Source: a bacterium (GTDB lineage Bacteria > Patescibacteriota > Minisyncoccia > Minisyncoccales > RBG-13-42-11). Taken from it: a DNA stretch of 6,134 bases. Both the position numbers and the translations under genes were made by a program. This document shows, one piece after another, positions 1-5,583 of the stretch (positions are counted from its first letter, which is position 1; each line of letters starts with the position of its first letter). The stretch is from NCBI GenBank assembly GCA_030646565.1, contig JAUSLA010000063.1, positions 1 to 6,134 on the forward strand, in the 5' to 3' direction. The notes beneath the pieces were generated by a model. That model was not told the origin of the DNA and did not search any database. It worked only from the letters and a program-made list of their open reading frames with translations.

Positions 1-335
1 GAAATTTTGGAGTTAAAAAATTATTAAGACTAAATTGGAAAAAATTAAACGGTTTGATCCCGGCGGTTATTCAGGATTATAAAACTGGAAAAATTTTAAT
101 GCTGGGATTTATGAATAGACTGGCTTTGAAGAAAACCTTAAAAGAGGGTAAGGTAACCTATTATTCTAGAACCAGGGAAAGGCTCTGGACAAAGGGCGAA
201 ACTTCAGGTAATTTCCAATCAGTAAGGGAGATTTGGCTGGATTGCGATAACGACACTCTTTTGATAAAAGTTAAGCAGCTGGGCAGTGTTTGCCATACTG
301 GCCAGCGAACTTGTTTTTACCGAAAACTCGTATAG
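1..335 (+). CDS. hisI: Phosphoribosyl-AMP cyclohydrolase, 5'-truncated by the window edge
   Basis: HisI opens the purine ring of phosphoribosyl-AMP, the third step of histidine synthesis, in the cytoplasm. The frame is open back to base 3 with no ATG, GTG or TTG before the TTG at 54. That TTG encodes the Leu of the conserved NGLIPAVIQDYKTG stretch, so the real start lies left of the window. Visible family marks are TSGNFQ, the Mg-binding Asp cluster DCDND (240-254) and CHTGQRTC (291-314), whose two Cys join the Cys in DCDND as zinc ligands. The protein ends directly after CFYRKLV, so it is monofunctional with no fused HisE. Its TAG stop (333-335) lies at the edge of an apparent inserted element. 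Without that element the frame would continue WKMKIN and stop at 458-460, inside hisG. Confidence 0.93.
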   Translation, partial: NFGVKKLLRLNWKKLNGLIPAVIQDYKTGKILMLGFMNRLALKKTLKEGKVTYYSRTRERLWTKGETSGNFQSVREIWLDCDNDTLLIKVKQLGSVCHTGQRTCFYRKLV

Positions 336-340
336 TAAAC

Positions 341-362
341 GATGAGGGGCGAACCCCTCATC
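341..362. repeat. GATGAGGGG hairpin, copy 1
   Basis: This is a perfect 9-bp stem, GATGAGGGG (341-349) with CCCCTCATC (354-362), around a CGAA loop. The same stem returns at 5348-5370 with a CGCTT loop, and both are followed by CTA. No T-run follows, so it is not a standard intrinsic terminator. It could still protect mRNA ends or mark the element. Confidence 0.8.
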
Positions 363-398
363 TATGATACTTCGTTTACCGAGCGAAGCGAAGGTTAA

Positions 399-416
399 GA
401 AGAGATTTATCTCTTC
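399..416. repeat. AGAGAT-ATCTCT palindrome, copy 1
   Basis: The sequence GAAGAGAT-TT-ATCTCTTC is a perfect 8-bp inverted repeat around two bases. Bases 392-415 are the exact reverse complement of 5249-5272, and the nearby 379-394 is the exact reverse complement of 5377-5392. This is therefore an inverted copy of the repeat found after the regulator gene. It lies inside the apparent insertion upstream of hisG. Confidence 0.8.
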
Positions 417-438
417 GCCTCGTAAAGCAAAAACTCGT

Positions 439-1320
439 ATGGAAAATGAAAATAAATTAAAATTGGGGTTGCCGAAGGGCTCTTTGGAAGAAAGAACTGT
501 TGAGCTATTCAAGACTGCCGGTTTTGACGTTAGGGTTGACGGAAGATCGTATTATCCAAAGATAGACGATCCCGAGATCGCGTGTGTTTTGATCAGGGCT
601 CAAGAAATTCCTCGTTATGTTGAAAGCGGCGTGATTGATGCCGGGATAACGGGCCAGGATTTAATTTTGGAAAGTAAGGCTAGTGTCGTCGAGGTCGTTG
701 ATTTAGGATATACAAAAGGGAAATTGGGAAAAACTAAATTGGTTTTGGCTGTTCCGGAGAACTCAAATATCAAATCGGTTAAGGACCTGGCGGGGAAAAC
801 CGTCGCTACGGAATTTGTTGAAATCACAAAAGATTATTTACGGAAGAATAAGGTTGCGGCGAGAGTTGAATTCTCTTGGGGAGCGACAGAAATAAAGCCG
901 CCTCATCTGGCCGACGCCATAGTTGAGCTCACTGACACCGGAACTACTTTAAGAGCTCATAATCTTAAAATTATCGATACTTTGATGGAGAGTTCGGCGC
1001 AATTTATCGCCAATCAAAAAGCTTGGCGGAATCGATGGAAAAGAGAGAAGATCAAAAATTTAGTCATGCTTTTGAAGGGAGCGTTGGCGGCCGAAGAAAT
1101 GGTCGGCGTCTTTATGCACGTTCCGCGTAAGAACTTTAAAGAAGTATTGAAAATTTTGCCGGCCATGGTTAGGCCGACCATAACCAAAATAACCGGAACG
1201 AATTTGTACGATTTTTTTATTGTGTCTAAAAAAGAAAAGATTAGAGAATTAATTCCAAGATTAAAAAAAGCTGGATGTACGGGGATAATTGAATTCCCGT
1301 TAAATAAAGTGATTCAATAG
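439..1320 (+). CDS. hisG: ATP phosphoribosyltransferase, long form with C-terminal regulatory domain
   Basis: HisG joins ATP and PRPP to give phosphoribosyl-ATP, the committed step of histidine synthesis. From ATG 439 it is 293 residues, the length of the long, self-sufficient family that does not need HisZ. The catalytic part opens with LKLGLPKGSLEERTVELF. It carries DAGITGQDLI and the PRPP-binding TDTGTTL (residues 165-171), then SSAQFIANQKAW. The ACT-like regulatory domain follows (about residue 210 on), with TITKITGT and ending GCTGIIEFPLNKVI; in this family it binds histidine for feedback inhibition. The frame is open to an ATG at 364, but those 25 residues are encoded by the palindromic element and do not resemble HisG, so 439 is preferred. 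No Shine-Dalgarno is visible. Translation may once have been coupled to hisI. Confidence 0.95.
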   Translation: MENENKLKLGLPKGSLEERTVELFKTAGFDVRVDGRSYYPKIDDPEIACVLIRAQEIPRYVESGVIDAGITGQDLILESKASVVEVVDLGYTKGKLGKTKLVLAVPENSNIKSVKDLAGKTVATEFVEITKDYLRKNKVAARVEFSWGATEIKPPHLADAIVELTDTGTTLRAHNLKIIDTLMESSAQFIANQKAWRNRWKREKIKNLVMLLKGALAAEEMVGVFMHVPRKNFKEVLKILPAMVRPTITKITGTNLYDFFIVSKKEKIRELIPRLKKAGCTGIIEFPLNKVIQ

Positions 1321-1336
1321 TTCCTACCACCCGTTC

Positions 1337-1364
1337 TTGACATAAAACATAATTAATTTATACT
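1337..1364 (+). promoter_or_regulatory. Strong sigma70-like promoter for the 1426-1707 gene
   Basis: A perfect TTGACA (1337-1342) is followed after 16 bp by TATACT (1359-1364), five of six matches to the -10 consensus. Initiation is expected near 1371, leaving a leader of about 55 nt. No terminator is visible between the hisG stop and this promoter, so read-through from hisG is also possible. Confidence 0.75.
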
Positions 1365-1425
1365 ATGATTGCTACTTAAAAAATATGTAGCTCATTCAAA
1401 AATTTATTAGGGTGAAAGGAGAGAC

Positions 1426-1707
1426 ATGGTTACAGAGGAGAAGACCAAGGTTGTTTATGACTTCGAGAGGGAGGGCCGGCCTGTCAACGACGACGAGATA
1501 GGAGCCGAGACCAGCGAAAGGAGTAGCGGGAGGTTCCCGTCGTGTTTTCCTGCGGAATGGGCAAGAGGATTTCCCGTGATTGATCCCGGCGTGAGCTATA
1601 TTGAAAAGAGTTGTCATTGCGGTAAACACGTCCTTTACGCGGCAATGTTCTCGCCAAGAGTTTGGCCGGAGAGTCCCCTCGAGAGAGTGAGAGTGATAGA
1701 GGAGTAA
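1426..1707 (+). CDS. Unrecognised 93-residue protein with CHCGKH motif
   Basis: I do not recognise the family. The start is well supported: AAAGGAG at 1415-1421 lies 4 nt before the ATG, under a strong promoter (1337-1364), with an intrinsic terminator right after the stop. The protein is charged and mostly hydrophilic. It has no evident signal peptide or membrane segment and has an acidic N-terminal half. Cys40, Cys63 and Cys65 with His64 and His68 (SCHCGKH) could bind metal, but one short motif is weak evidence. Composition differs from the his genes: hand counting gives about 53% GC and many G/C-ending codons (GAG, AGG, CCC, GTG), against about 42% in sampled parts of hisB. It may have been acquired, or be a highly expressed housekeeping protein. 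Nothing visible ties it to histidine synthesis. An antisense frame also spans it, but lacks such signals. Confidence 0.75.
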   Translation: MVTEEKTKVVYDFEREGRPVNDDEIGAETSERSSGRFPSCFPAEWARGFPVIDPGVSYIEKSCHCGKHVLYAAMFSPRVWPESPLERVRVIEE

Positions 1708-1708
1708 A

Positions 1709-1739
1709 TGCCTGGCAAAACTGCTAGGCACTTTATTTT
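1709..1739 (+). terminator. Intrinsic terminator after the 93-residue gene
   Basis: TGCCTGGC (1709-1716) pairs with GCTAGGCA (1723-1730), eight pairs including one G-U, around the loop AAAACT. A T-rich tail CTTTATTTT follows. It begins two bases after the TAA stop. It would insulate hisB from upstream transcription, consistent with a separate promoter for hisB. Confidence 0.8.
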
Positions 1740-1754
1740 AATAACTTTAAAACA

Positions 1755-1760
1755 TATAAT
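1755..1760 (+). promoter_or_regulatory. -10 element of a probable leaderless hisB promoter
   Basis: A perfect TATAAT ends 7 nt before the hisB ATG at 1768, so transcription should begin at or next to the start codon. The -35 region (about 1732-1737, TTTATT) is weak and overlaps the tail of the preceding terminator. The inverted words CTTTA (1745-1749) and TAAAG (1760-1764) flank the -10 and could form an operator. Confidence 0.6.
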
Positions 1761-1767
1761 AAAGCAT

Positions 1768-2358
1768 ATGCAGAGAAAAGCCATCTTTAGCAGAAAAACT
1801 AAAGAAACTGATATAAAAATTGAGTTGGATATTGATGGCAAGGGAGAGGCACATGCTTCGACATCCATTCCGTTTTTAGATCATCTTTTAAATAACTTTT
1901 CCAAGCACGGGCTTTTTGATTTAAAAATCAGGGCTAAGGGCGATATTGAAATTGACCAGCATCATTTGGTGGAAGACATCGGGATTTGCCTTGGGGAGGC
2001 TTTTAAATCAGCTTTGGGCGCGAAATTGGGAATCAACCGGACGGGTTATTTTGTTTTCCCGCTAGATGAAGCGCTCGCCGTGGTATCGGTTGATATCTCG
2101 GGACGGGCTTTTCTTAATTTTGATTGCCAATTTAAAAAACAAAAAATCGGAGACTTGGATTCCGATTTGATCAAGGAATTCTTTTGGGGATTCGTTAGGC
2201 ATTTGGAAGCCACTTTACATATCAGGATATTGGCTGGCGAGAATGAACATCATAAGGCCGAATCGCTTTTTAAGGCTTTCGGCAAGGCAATGAAAATGGC
2301 TTGTTCAAAAGACAAAAGAATTTTGAAAGAATTGCCTTCGACTAAGGGATTAATCTAG
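1768..2358 (+). CDS. hisB: Imidazoleglycerol-phosphate dehydratase, monofunctional
   Basis: HisB dehydrates imidazole glycerol phosphate to imidazole acetol phosphate, the sixth step, using a di-manganese site. At 196 residues it is the standalone dehydratase without the phosphatase domain of enterobacterial HisB. The metal-binding repeats are clear: FLDH (Asp38, His39), HHLVED (His65, His66, Glu69) and HHKAE (His161, His162, Glu165). TLHI and the closing FKAFGKAMKMA are also typical. The frame is open to an ATG at 1708, but that codon lies at the edge of the preceding terminator and its 20 residues do not resemble the family. MQRKAIFSRKTKETDI at 1768 matches the usual N-terminus. There is no Shine-Dalgarno; a TATAAT just upstream suggests a leaderless mRNA. 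The hisC ATG begins one base after the stop gap. Confidence 0.95.
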   Translation: MQRKAIFSRKTKETDIKIELDIDGKGEAHASTSIPFLDHLLNNFSKHGLFDLKIRAKGDIEIDQHHLVEDIGICLGEAFKSALGAKLGINRTGYFVFPLDEALAVVSVDISGRAFLNFDCQFKKQKIGDLDSDLIKEFFWGFVRHLEATLHIRILAGENEHHKAESLFKAFGKAMKMACSKDKRILKELPSTKGLI

Positions 2359-2359
2359 A

Positions 2360-3427
2360 ATGGCAAAAGTCAAACCGAGGATTCAAAAAATGAGCCATTA
2401 CAGGCCTCCTTTGGAGGGCCGATCTTCGAAAGACTACTTGCTTTTGGATTTTAATGAGAGGACAACCCCAGCCAGCCCGAAAGTAAAAGAAGCCTTAAGA
2501 AAGTTTATTGACTCGGAGAGGACGCAGGTTTATCCGGAATACGGTAATTTGGAAGAAAAAATCGCCGAATACGCAGGAGTGAAGCCCGGACAGGCGATGG
2601 TTACCAGCGGCGGAGATCAGGGCATAGACATCATTTGCCGGGCACACTTGGACGAAGGCGATAAGGTGATTATTCCATTTCCCAGTTTTGCCATGCACTA
2701 TCAATCGTCTGGTATCCAAGGAGCAAATATTTTGGAGCCGAAATATGAAGAAGATGGCAGCTTTCCTTTAGACGAAACGCTCAATTTAATCTCCGACGGA
2801 GTGAGATTGATTATTCTTTGCAATCCAAATAATCCTCTCGGCAGCATGATCCCGATTGAGGATGTCGAAAAAATTTTGAAAAAAGCCAAAGAAAAAGAAA
2901 TTGCGGTTTTGCACGACGAAGCCTATTTTGAATTCTCAAGGATTACTGCCAAAGATTTAATTGAAAAATACGACAATCTTTATGTCGTAAGAACTTTCGC
3001 CAAAGCCTTTGGTTTGGTGGCAAGCCGGGCGGGTTATGTAGTTTCGAAAGAAAATAATATCCAAGAATTATCAAAAATCCGCGGGCCTTACGATGTGAAT
3101 ATGTTTGCCAAGACGGCAATTTTAGCCGCCCTGGAAGATATTGTCCACATGGAAAGCTATGTCAAAGAAGTAATGGAGGTTTCTAAGCCGAAATTAGAGG
3201 AATTTTTGGAAAAAAGAGGGGTTTTCTTTTATCCAAGTCGGGCGAATTATCTTCTTTTAAAAATGAAGAATCCGGAAGAGATAACGGAGAAAATAAGATC
3301 GGAAGGCATTTTGGTCAGGCCAAAACCCGACCACGATGGTAAAGAAGCAATGAGGGTCAGCATCGGCACCCTGAAGGATACCGAGAAATTTATTAAAGCG
3401 ATGGACAAAGTATTGGCCCTTCGATAG
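2360..3427 (+). CDS. hisC: Histidinol-phosphate aminotransferase
   Basis: HisC transfers an amino group from glutamate to imidazole acetol phosphate, giving histidinol phosphate (step seven). It is a 355-residue fold-type I PLP enzyme, the usual length. Visible landmarks are LDFNER near the start, YPEYGN, SGGDQG, CNPNNPLG (154-161), HDEAY with the pyridine-binding Asp186 and Tyr189, TFAKAFG with the Schiff-base Lys215, and MRVSIGT with the carboxylate-binding Arg332. The ATG follows the hisB TAG with a single intervening base, so the two genes are co-transcribed and probably translationally coupled. Related aromatic-acid aminotransferases share these motifs, but the operon context supports HisC. 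Confidence 0.94.
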   Translation: MAKVKPRIQKMSHYRPPLEGRSSKDYLLLDFNERTTPASPKVKEALRKFIDSERTQVYPEYGNLEEKIAEYAGVKPGQAMVTSGGDQGIDIICRAHLDEGDKVIIPFPSFAMHYQSSGIQGANILEPKYEEDGSFPLDETLNLISDGVRLIILCNPNNPLGSMIPIEDVEKILKKAKEKEIAVLHDEAYFEFSRITAKDLIEKYDNLYVVRTFAKAFGLVASRAGYVVSKENNIQELSKIRGPYDVNMFAKTAILAALEDIVHMESYVKEVMEVSKPKLEEFLEKRGVFFYPSRANYLLLKMKNPEEITEKIRSEGILVRPKPDHDGKEAMRVSIGTLKDTEKFIKAMDKVLALR

Positions 3428-3464
3428 GGCTCAGGGTCAAGGCTGAGCCCGTAGAAGCCTTGAC
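3427..3464 (+). other. Two mutually exclusive hairpins in the hisC/phosphatase gap
   Basis: GGGCTCAG (3427-3434) pairs with CTGAGCCC (3443-3450) around an 8-nt loop. GTCAAGGCT (3436-3444) pairs perfectly with AGCCTTGAC (3456-3464). The second stem uses the loop of the first plus two bases of its 3' arm, so they cannot form together. No T-run follows either, so neither is a simple terminator. A role in mRNA processing or switching is possible; a decayed repeat is the plain alternative. Confidence 0.55.
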
Positions 3465-3487
3465 AAGAGAATGAATAGGGTTAAGAT
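3460..3487 (+). promoter_or_regulatory. Possible internal promoter for the phosphatase-regulator pair
   Basis: A perfect TTGACA (3460-3465) is followed after 16 bp by TAAGAT (3482-3487), four of six matches. The -35 overlaps the 3' arm of the second hairpin. It lies in an 87-bp gap, the only sizeable break between hisC and the regulator gene, so the last two genes could be expressed separately from hisBC. Confidence 0.45.
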
Positions 3488-3514
3488 TTAGATTATGTTT
3501 GCAGAGGTTGATTT

Positions 3515-4393
3515 ATGGAAAAAATTAAAGAGGTTTTAATTGAATACTTGACGGAAACGGTGAAAGAAGTTAAAAAGCGAGCGGCTCAAGGCCGGGGCCG
3601 CGAGATTTTAGGCGAGGTCATCAACCGGCCGGAAGACTTGGAAATCGGCATTGACAGAGTGGGGGAAGATATCTTAGAAAGCCTTTTGAAAAAAAACCAG
3701 CTTAAGGCCACCATCTATTCCGAACCCGAGGGACGGGACATTGAAAACGGCAATGATTTTTACGGCGCCATTGATCCCTTTGACGGCTCGGCGCTTTTTC
3801 TAAAGGGGTTTGAGCATAATTGGTACACCGCTTTAAGTTTCTACGACGAAGAGAGGAAGCCCATTGCCACAGGTATCGCCGATATTCTAAATGAAAAATT
3901 TTACATAATGGAGGGCGGCCAGGTTTATTTATTGGACCAAAAAACCGGCGAGAAAAAAGATATTTCTCCCTCAAAGAGGGATAAATTAACCGGACCCATT
4001 GTTTTGGCAAGCTATATGATGAAGCCGATTTATTCTACGAAATTTCTGGAATTTTTCGGAGACACAGTCAAAAGCATGCATCCTAAAGCGCTTTTATACC
4101 CCCAGGGAGGCTCTTTTATCTACGCCTTTTTGGCGGCGGGATTGGTTGACGCCTACGTGATGTTCAACGAGCCGAGGTCGGAAGTTGATCCGGGGTTTCC
4201 GATCGCTAAAGCTGCGGGTTGCCAGGTTGTGAGCGTTGATTCCGACGGCCGGTTCCGAGATTATGAATTTTTGCCGGGCCGTCAGCACGACAAAGTGGAT
4301 TTATTAATCGCTTCCAGTAATTCTCAAATTAGGGACCAACTAATAAAAGAATATGTTAAAAAATATGACGAAAAATACTCTTTTAGAGGCTAA
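3515..4393 (+). CDS. Inositol-monophosphatase-family phosphatase, probable histidinol-phosphatase
   Basis: The metal-dependent sugar/inositol phosphatase fold is recognisable. YSEPEG carries Glu70 and Glu72 in the place of the usual GEE. IDPFDGS gives metal-binding Asp87 and Asp90 (family consensus DPIDGT). EVDPGFPIAKAAG gives Asp225 (consensus WDxAAG). Length is 292 residues, slightly above the usual 250-280. HisN-type histidinol-phosphatases of actinobacteria and plants belong to this superfamily. A location directly after hisC, whose product is histidinol phosphate, with no other phosphatase in view, makes step eight the likely role. That is inference: fructose-1,6-bisphosphate and inositol phosphates are alternative substrates. 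AGAGG at 3503-3507 lies 7 nt before the ATG. The 3' end overlaps the next gene by 41 bases. Confidence 0.8.
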   Translation: MEKIKEVLIEYLTETVKEVKKRAAQGRGREILGEVINRPEDLEIGIDRVGEDILESLLKKNQLKATIYSEPEGRDIENGNDFYGAIDPFDGSALFLKGFEHNWYTALSFYDEERKPIATGIADILNEKFYIMEGGQVYLLDQKTGEKKDISPSKRDKLTGPIVLASYMMKPIYSTKFLEFFGDTVKSMHPKALLYPQGGSFIYAFLAAGLVDAYVMFNEPRSEVDPGFPIAKAAGCQVVSVDSDGRFRDYEFLPGRQHDKVDLLIASSNSQIRDQLIKEYVKKYDEKYSFRG

Positions 4394-5234
4394 GCCGATC
4401 CAAAGGTTAATAGAGGGGATTGGCAAAGATGTCAAAAAATATTTTGGCAAGGAGCCGGGTTGCATAATCGGCTTGGGAGATGATGGATTTTTTTACGGAT
4501 TAGGACTTCATCAGTGGCTGTCTCAGCAGAATAAAAATATTGATTTTGCCACCATGGACGACAATGGCGCGGGGTTGGAAGAGGAAAAAGTAAGGGGAAG
4601 GAAGATTTTAATGGTGGACAACGACATTGTTACCGGTAAGGGATACAAAAGAGCGATAGAGGTGATGAGAGCGAGAAAAGAAAGATTAAAAATGAAAGAT
4701 ATAAAATTCGCCGTCTTGTGCGACAGGGCGGGATTAGCCGACTTTTCGGTTTATAGTTATTCAGCTTACGCTCCATGGAGCTTAGAAAAGCTAGACGGAA
4801 CTGACCTAAAGATTCTTCAGGAGTTGGCCGAAGACGGCAGAAGATCGTTTATTGACATCGCCAAAAAGACCAGATTCAGCCAGGTAGCTGTAAAAAATAG
4901 AGTAGAGAGGCTGATCGGGTCAGGTTTCCTGAAGATTCAAGGATTGCTGGAAATAGAAAAATGTTATTCGGTCAGCGCTCATATCGAGATAGAGGCAGAC
5001 CAGGATACGATTTCCAGATTGATTGAAAAATTCGAGAAGTCTCCCCTAACCTACCATTTGGTAAAAACTTCGGGAAGATATAATTTGTTGGTAGGGATTG
5101 TTGTCCCAAATCTCGAAAGCATTGAAAATTTTATTGATAGGGAGGTCAGAAAAGATCCGGGAGTGAGACATATCGAAGTGAGCGTGGGAGAGTTGCCGAT
5201 AATTCCTAAGACGTGGAACCCGCCGATATCGTAA
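4353..5234 (+). CDS. PRTase-like domain fused to Lrp/AsnC HTH and RAM domain; candidate his regulator
   Basis: This 293-residue protein joins two known folds. Residues 1-145 look like a type I phosphoribosyltransferase: GCIIGLGDDGFFYG (36-49) sits where the pyrophosphate loop is expected. ILMVDNDIVTGKGY (85-98) resembles the PRPP loop (usually DD-x-x-TTG-x-T), but it reads DND and TGKG, so catalysis is doubtful and ligand binding more likely. Residues 147-197 (LDGTDLKILQELAEDGRRSF onward) are a classic AsnC helix-turn-helix. Residues 205-290 form the RAM effector and oligomerisation domain. B. subtilis PurR likewise joins a PRTase fold to a DNA-binding domain and senses PRPP, though its HTH is of another type and is N-terminal. 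Overlap with the phosphatase gene implies co-expression; PRPP control of his genes is inference. ATG 4365 is an alternative start. No Shine-Dalgarno is visible. Confidence 0.85.
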   Translation: MLKNMTKNTLLEAKPIQRLIEGIGKDVKKYFGKEPGCIIGLGDDGFFYGLGLHQWLSQQNKNIDFATMDDNGAGLEEEKVRGRKILMVDNDIVTGKGYKRAIEVMRARKERLKMKDIKFAVLCDRAGLADFSVYSYSAYAPWSLEKLDGTDLKILQELAEDGRRSFIDIAKKTRFSQVAVKNRVERLIGSGFLKIQGLLEIEKCYSVSAHIEIEADQDTISRLIEKFEKSPLTYHLVKTSGRYNLLVGIVVPNLESIENFIDREVRKDPGVRHIEVSVGELPIIPKTWNPPIS

Positions 5235-5240
5235 CGGTTC

Positions 5241-5393
5241 GGCGCTCAAAGAGATAAATCTCTTCTTAACCTCGGCTAAAGCCTCGGTGCTCAAAGAGAT
5301 AAATCTCTTTTCGACCTTCGCTTCTGTGCGACAGAAGCTTGGCGGGCGATGAGGGGCGCTTCCCCTCATCTAGGACCCTTCGCTTCGCTCGGG
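5241..5393. repeat. Intergenic palindrome cluster after the regulator gene
   Basis: Four inverted repeats follow each other in this gene-free stretch. They are AAGAGAT-AA-ATCTCTT (5249-5264), AAAGAGAT-AA-ATCTCTTT (5293-5310), GCTTCTGT-GCG-ACAGAAGC (5320-5338 less one base) and GATGAGGGG-CGCTT-CCCCTCATC (5348-5370). The first two form a direct repeat with a 45-bp period, sharing CTCAAAGAGATAAATCTCTT. The order palindrome, CTTAACC, GATGAGGGG hairpin matches the hisI/hisG element read on the opposite strand. No T-run follows any stem. It is probably a dispersed non-coding repeat family, which may also stop or protect the his transcript. Confidence 0.75.
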
Positions 5394-5396
5394 TAC

Positions 5397-5425
5397 TTGA
5401 CAACACCTCTTGAACTTTATAAACT
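5397..5425 (+). promoter_or_regulatory. Promoter of the greA leader transcript
   Basis: A perfect TTGACA (5397-5402) starts this site. The -10 could be TATAAA at 5418-5423 (15-bp spacer) or TAAACT at 5420-5425 (17-bp spacer). The inverted repeat AACTTTA-TAAAC-TAAAGTT (5413-5431) is centred on the -10 and could be an operator. Initiation is expected near 5430. Confidence 0.55.
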
Positions 5426-5462
5426 AAAGTTAGGAGTGAAATAGACTTAAGAAAATAAAGAA

Positions 5463-5552
5463 ATGGTAATTAAATTTAGTCTGAAAATTAATAACTTTAG
5501 ATATCTCTTTACTAAATCCATTAATTATAAAATGGTTAGTTATCGCGTTTGA
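5463..5552 (+). CDS. Possible 29-residue leader peptide
   Basis: ATG 5463 opens 29 codons ending in TGA at 5550-5552, with the sequence MVIKFSLKINNFRYLFTKSI followed by nine more residues. It is rich in Lys, Asn, Tyr and Phe, with no single amino-acid run that would name a regulatory signal. No good Shine-Dalgarno precedes it. Its stop overlaps the first arm of the antiterminator-like stem, so a ribosome at the stop would free the terminator to form. Being short and AT-rich, it may be an accidental ORF. Confidence 0.3.
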   Translation: MVIKFSLKINNFRYLFTKSINYKMVSYRV

Positions 5553-5583
5553 GGGGGATAGAGGGTGTTCTCTCTAAAGGCTC

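Larger units (their letters stand above)
323..440. mobile_element. MITE-like palindromic element flanked by 11-bp direct repeats
   Basis: The word AAAACTCGTAT occurs at 323-333 and again at 430-440. It encloses 96 bp (334-429) rich in inverted repeats, which is what a small non-autonomous insertion with a target-site duplication looks like. The left copy holds the end of hisI and the right copy runs into the hisG start codon. Inside are a GATGAGGGG/CCCCTCATC hairpin (341-362), an outer GTAAAC/GTTTAC stem (335-340 with 374-379) and an AGAGAT palindrome (399-416). Much of the interior recurs in inverted orientation at 5249-5392. There is no transposase ORF. A chance 11-bp match cannot be excluded from one copy. 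Confidence 0.55.

Noticed and set aside
341..362. Intrinsic terminator after hisI (and its copy at 5348-5370)
   Set aside because: The stems are strong, but no T-run follows either copy.
364..438. 25-residue N-terminal extension of HisG from ATG 364
   Set aside because: It is encoded by the palindromic element, lacks a Shine-Dalgarno and does not resemble HisG; the family N-terminus begins at 439.
1396..1731. Antisense 111-codon frame over the 93-residue gene
   Set aside because: It has no promoter or Shine-Dalgarno signals, while the + strand gene has promoter, Shine-Dalgarno and terminator in register.
1708..1767. 20-residue N-terminal extension of HisB from ATG 1708
   Set aside because: It would translate an intrinsic terminator and a promoter, and the normal HisB start is at 1768.
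5046..5369. Antisense 107-codon frame with repeated KRFISL
   Set aside because: The repeats are translations of the intergenic palindromes, and the rest is a shadow of the regulator gene.
5241..5393. CRISPR array
   Set aside because: Only two direct repeats with a 45-bp period occur locally, the units are palindromes shared with other gaps, and there is no series of equal spacers.
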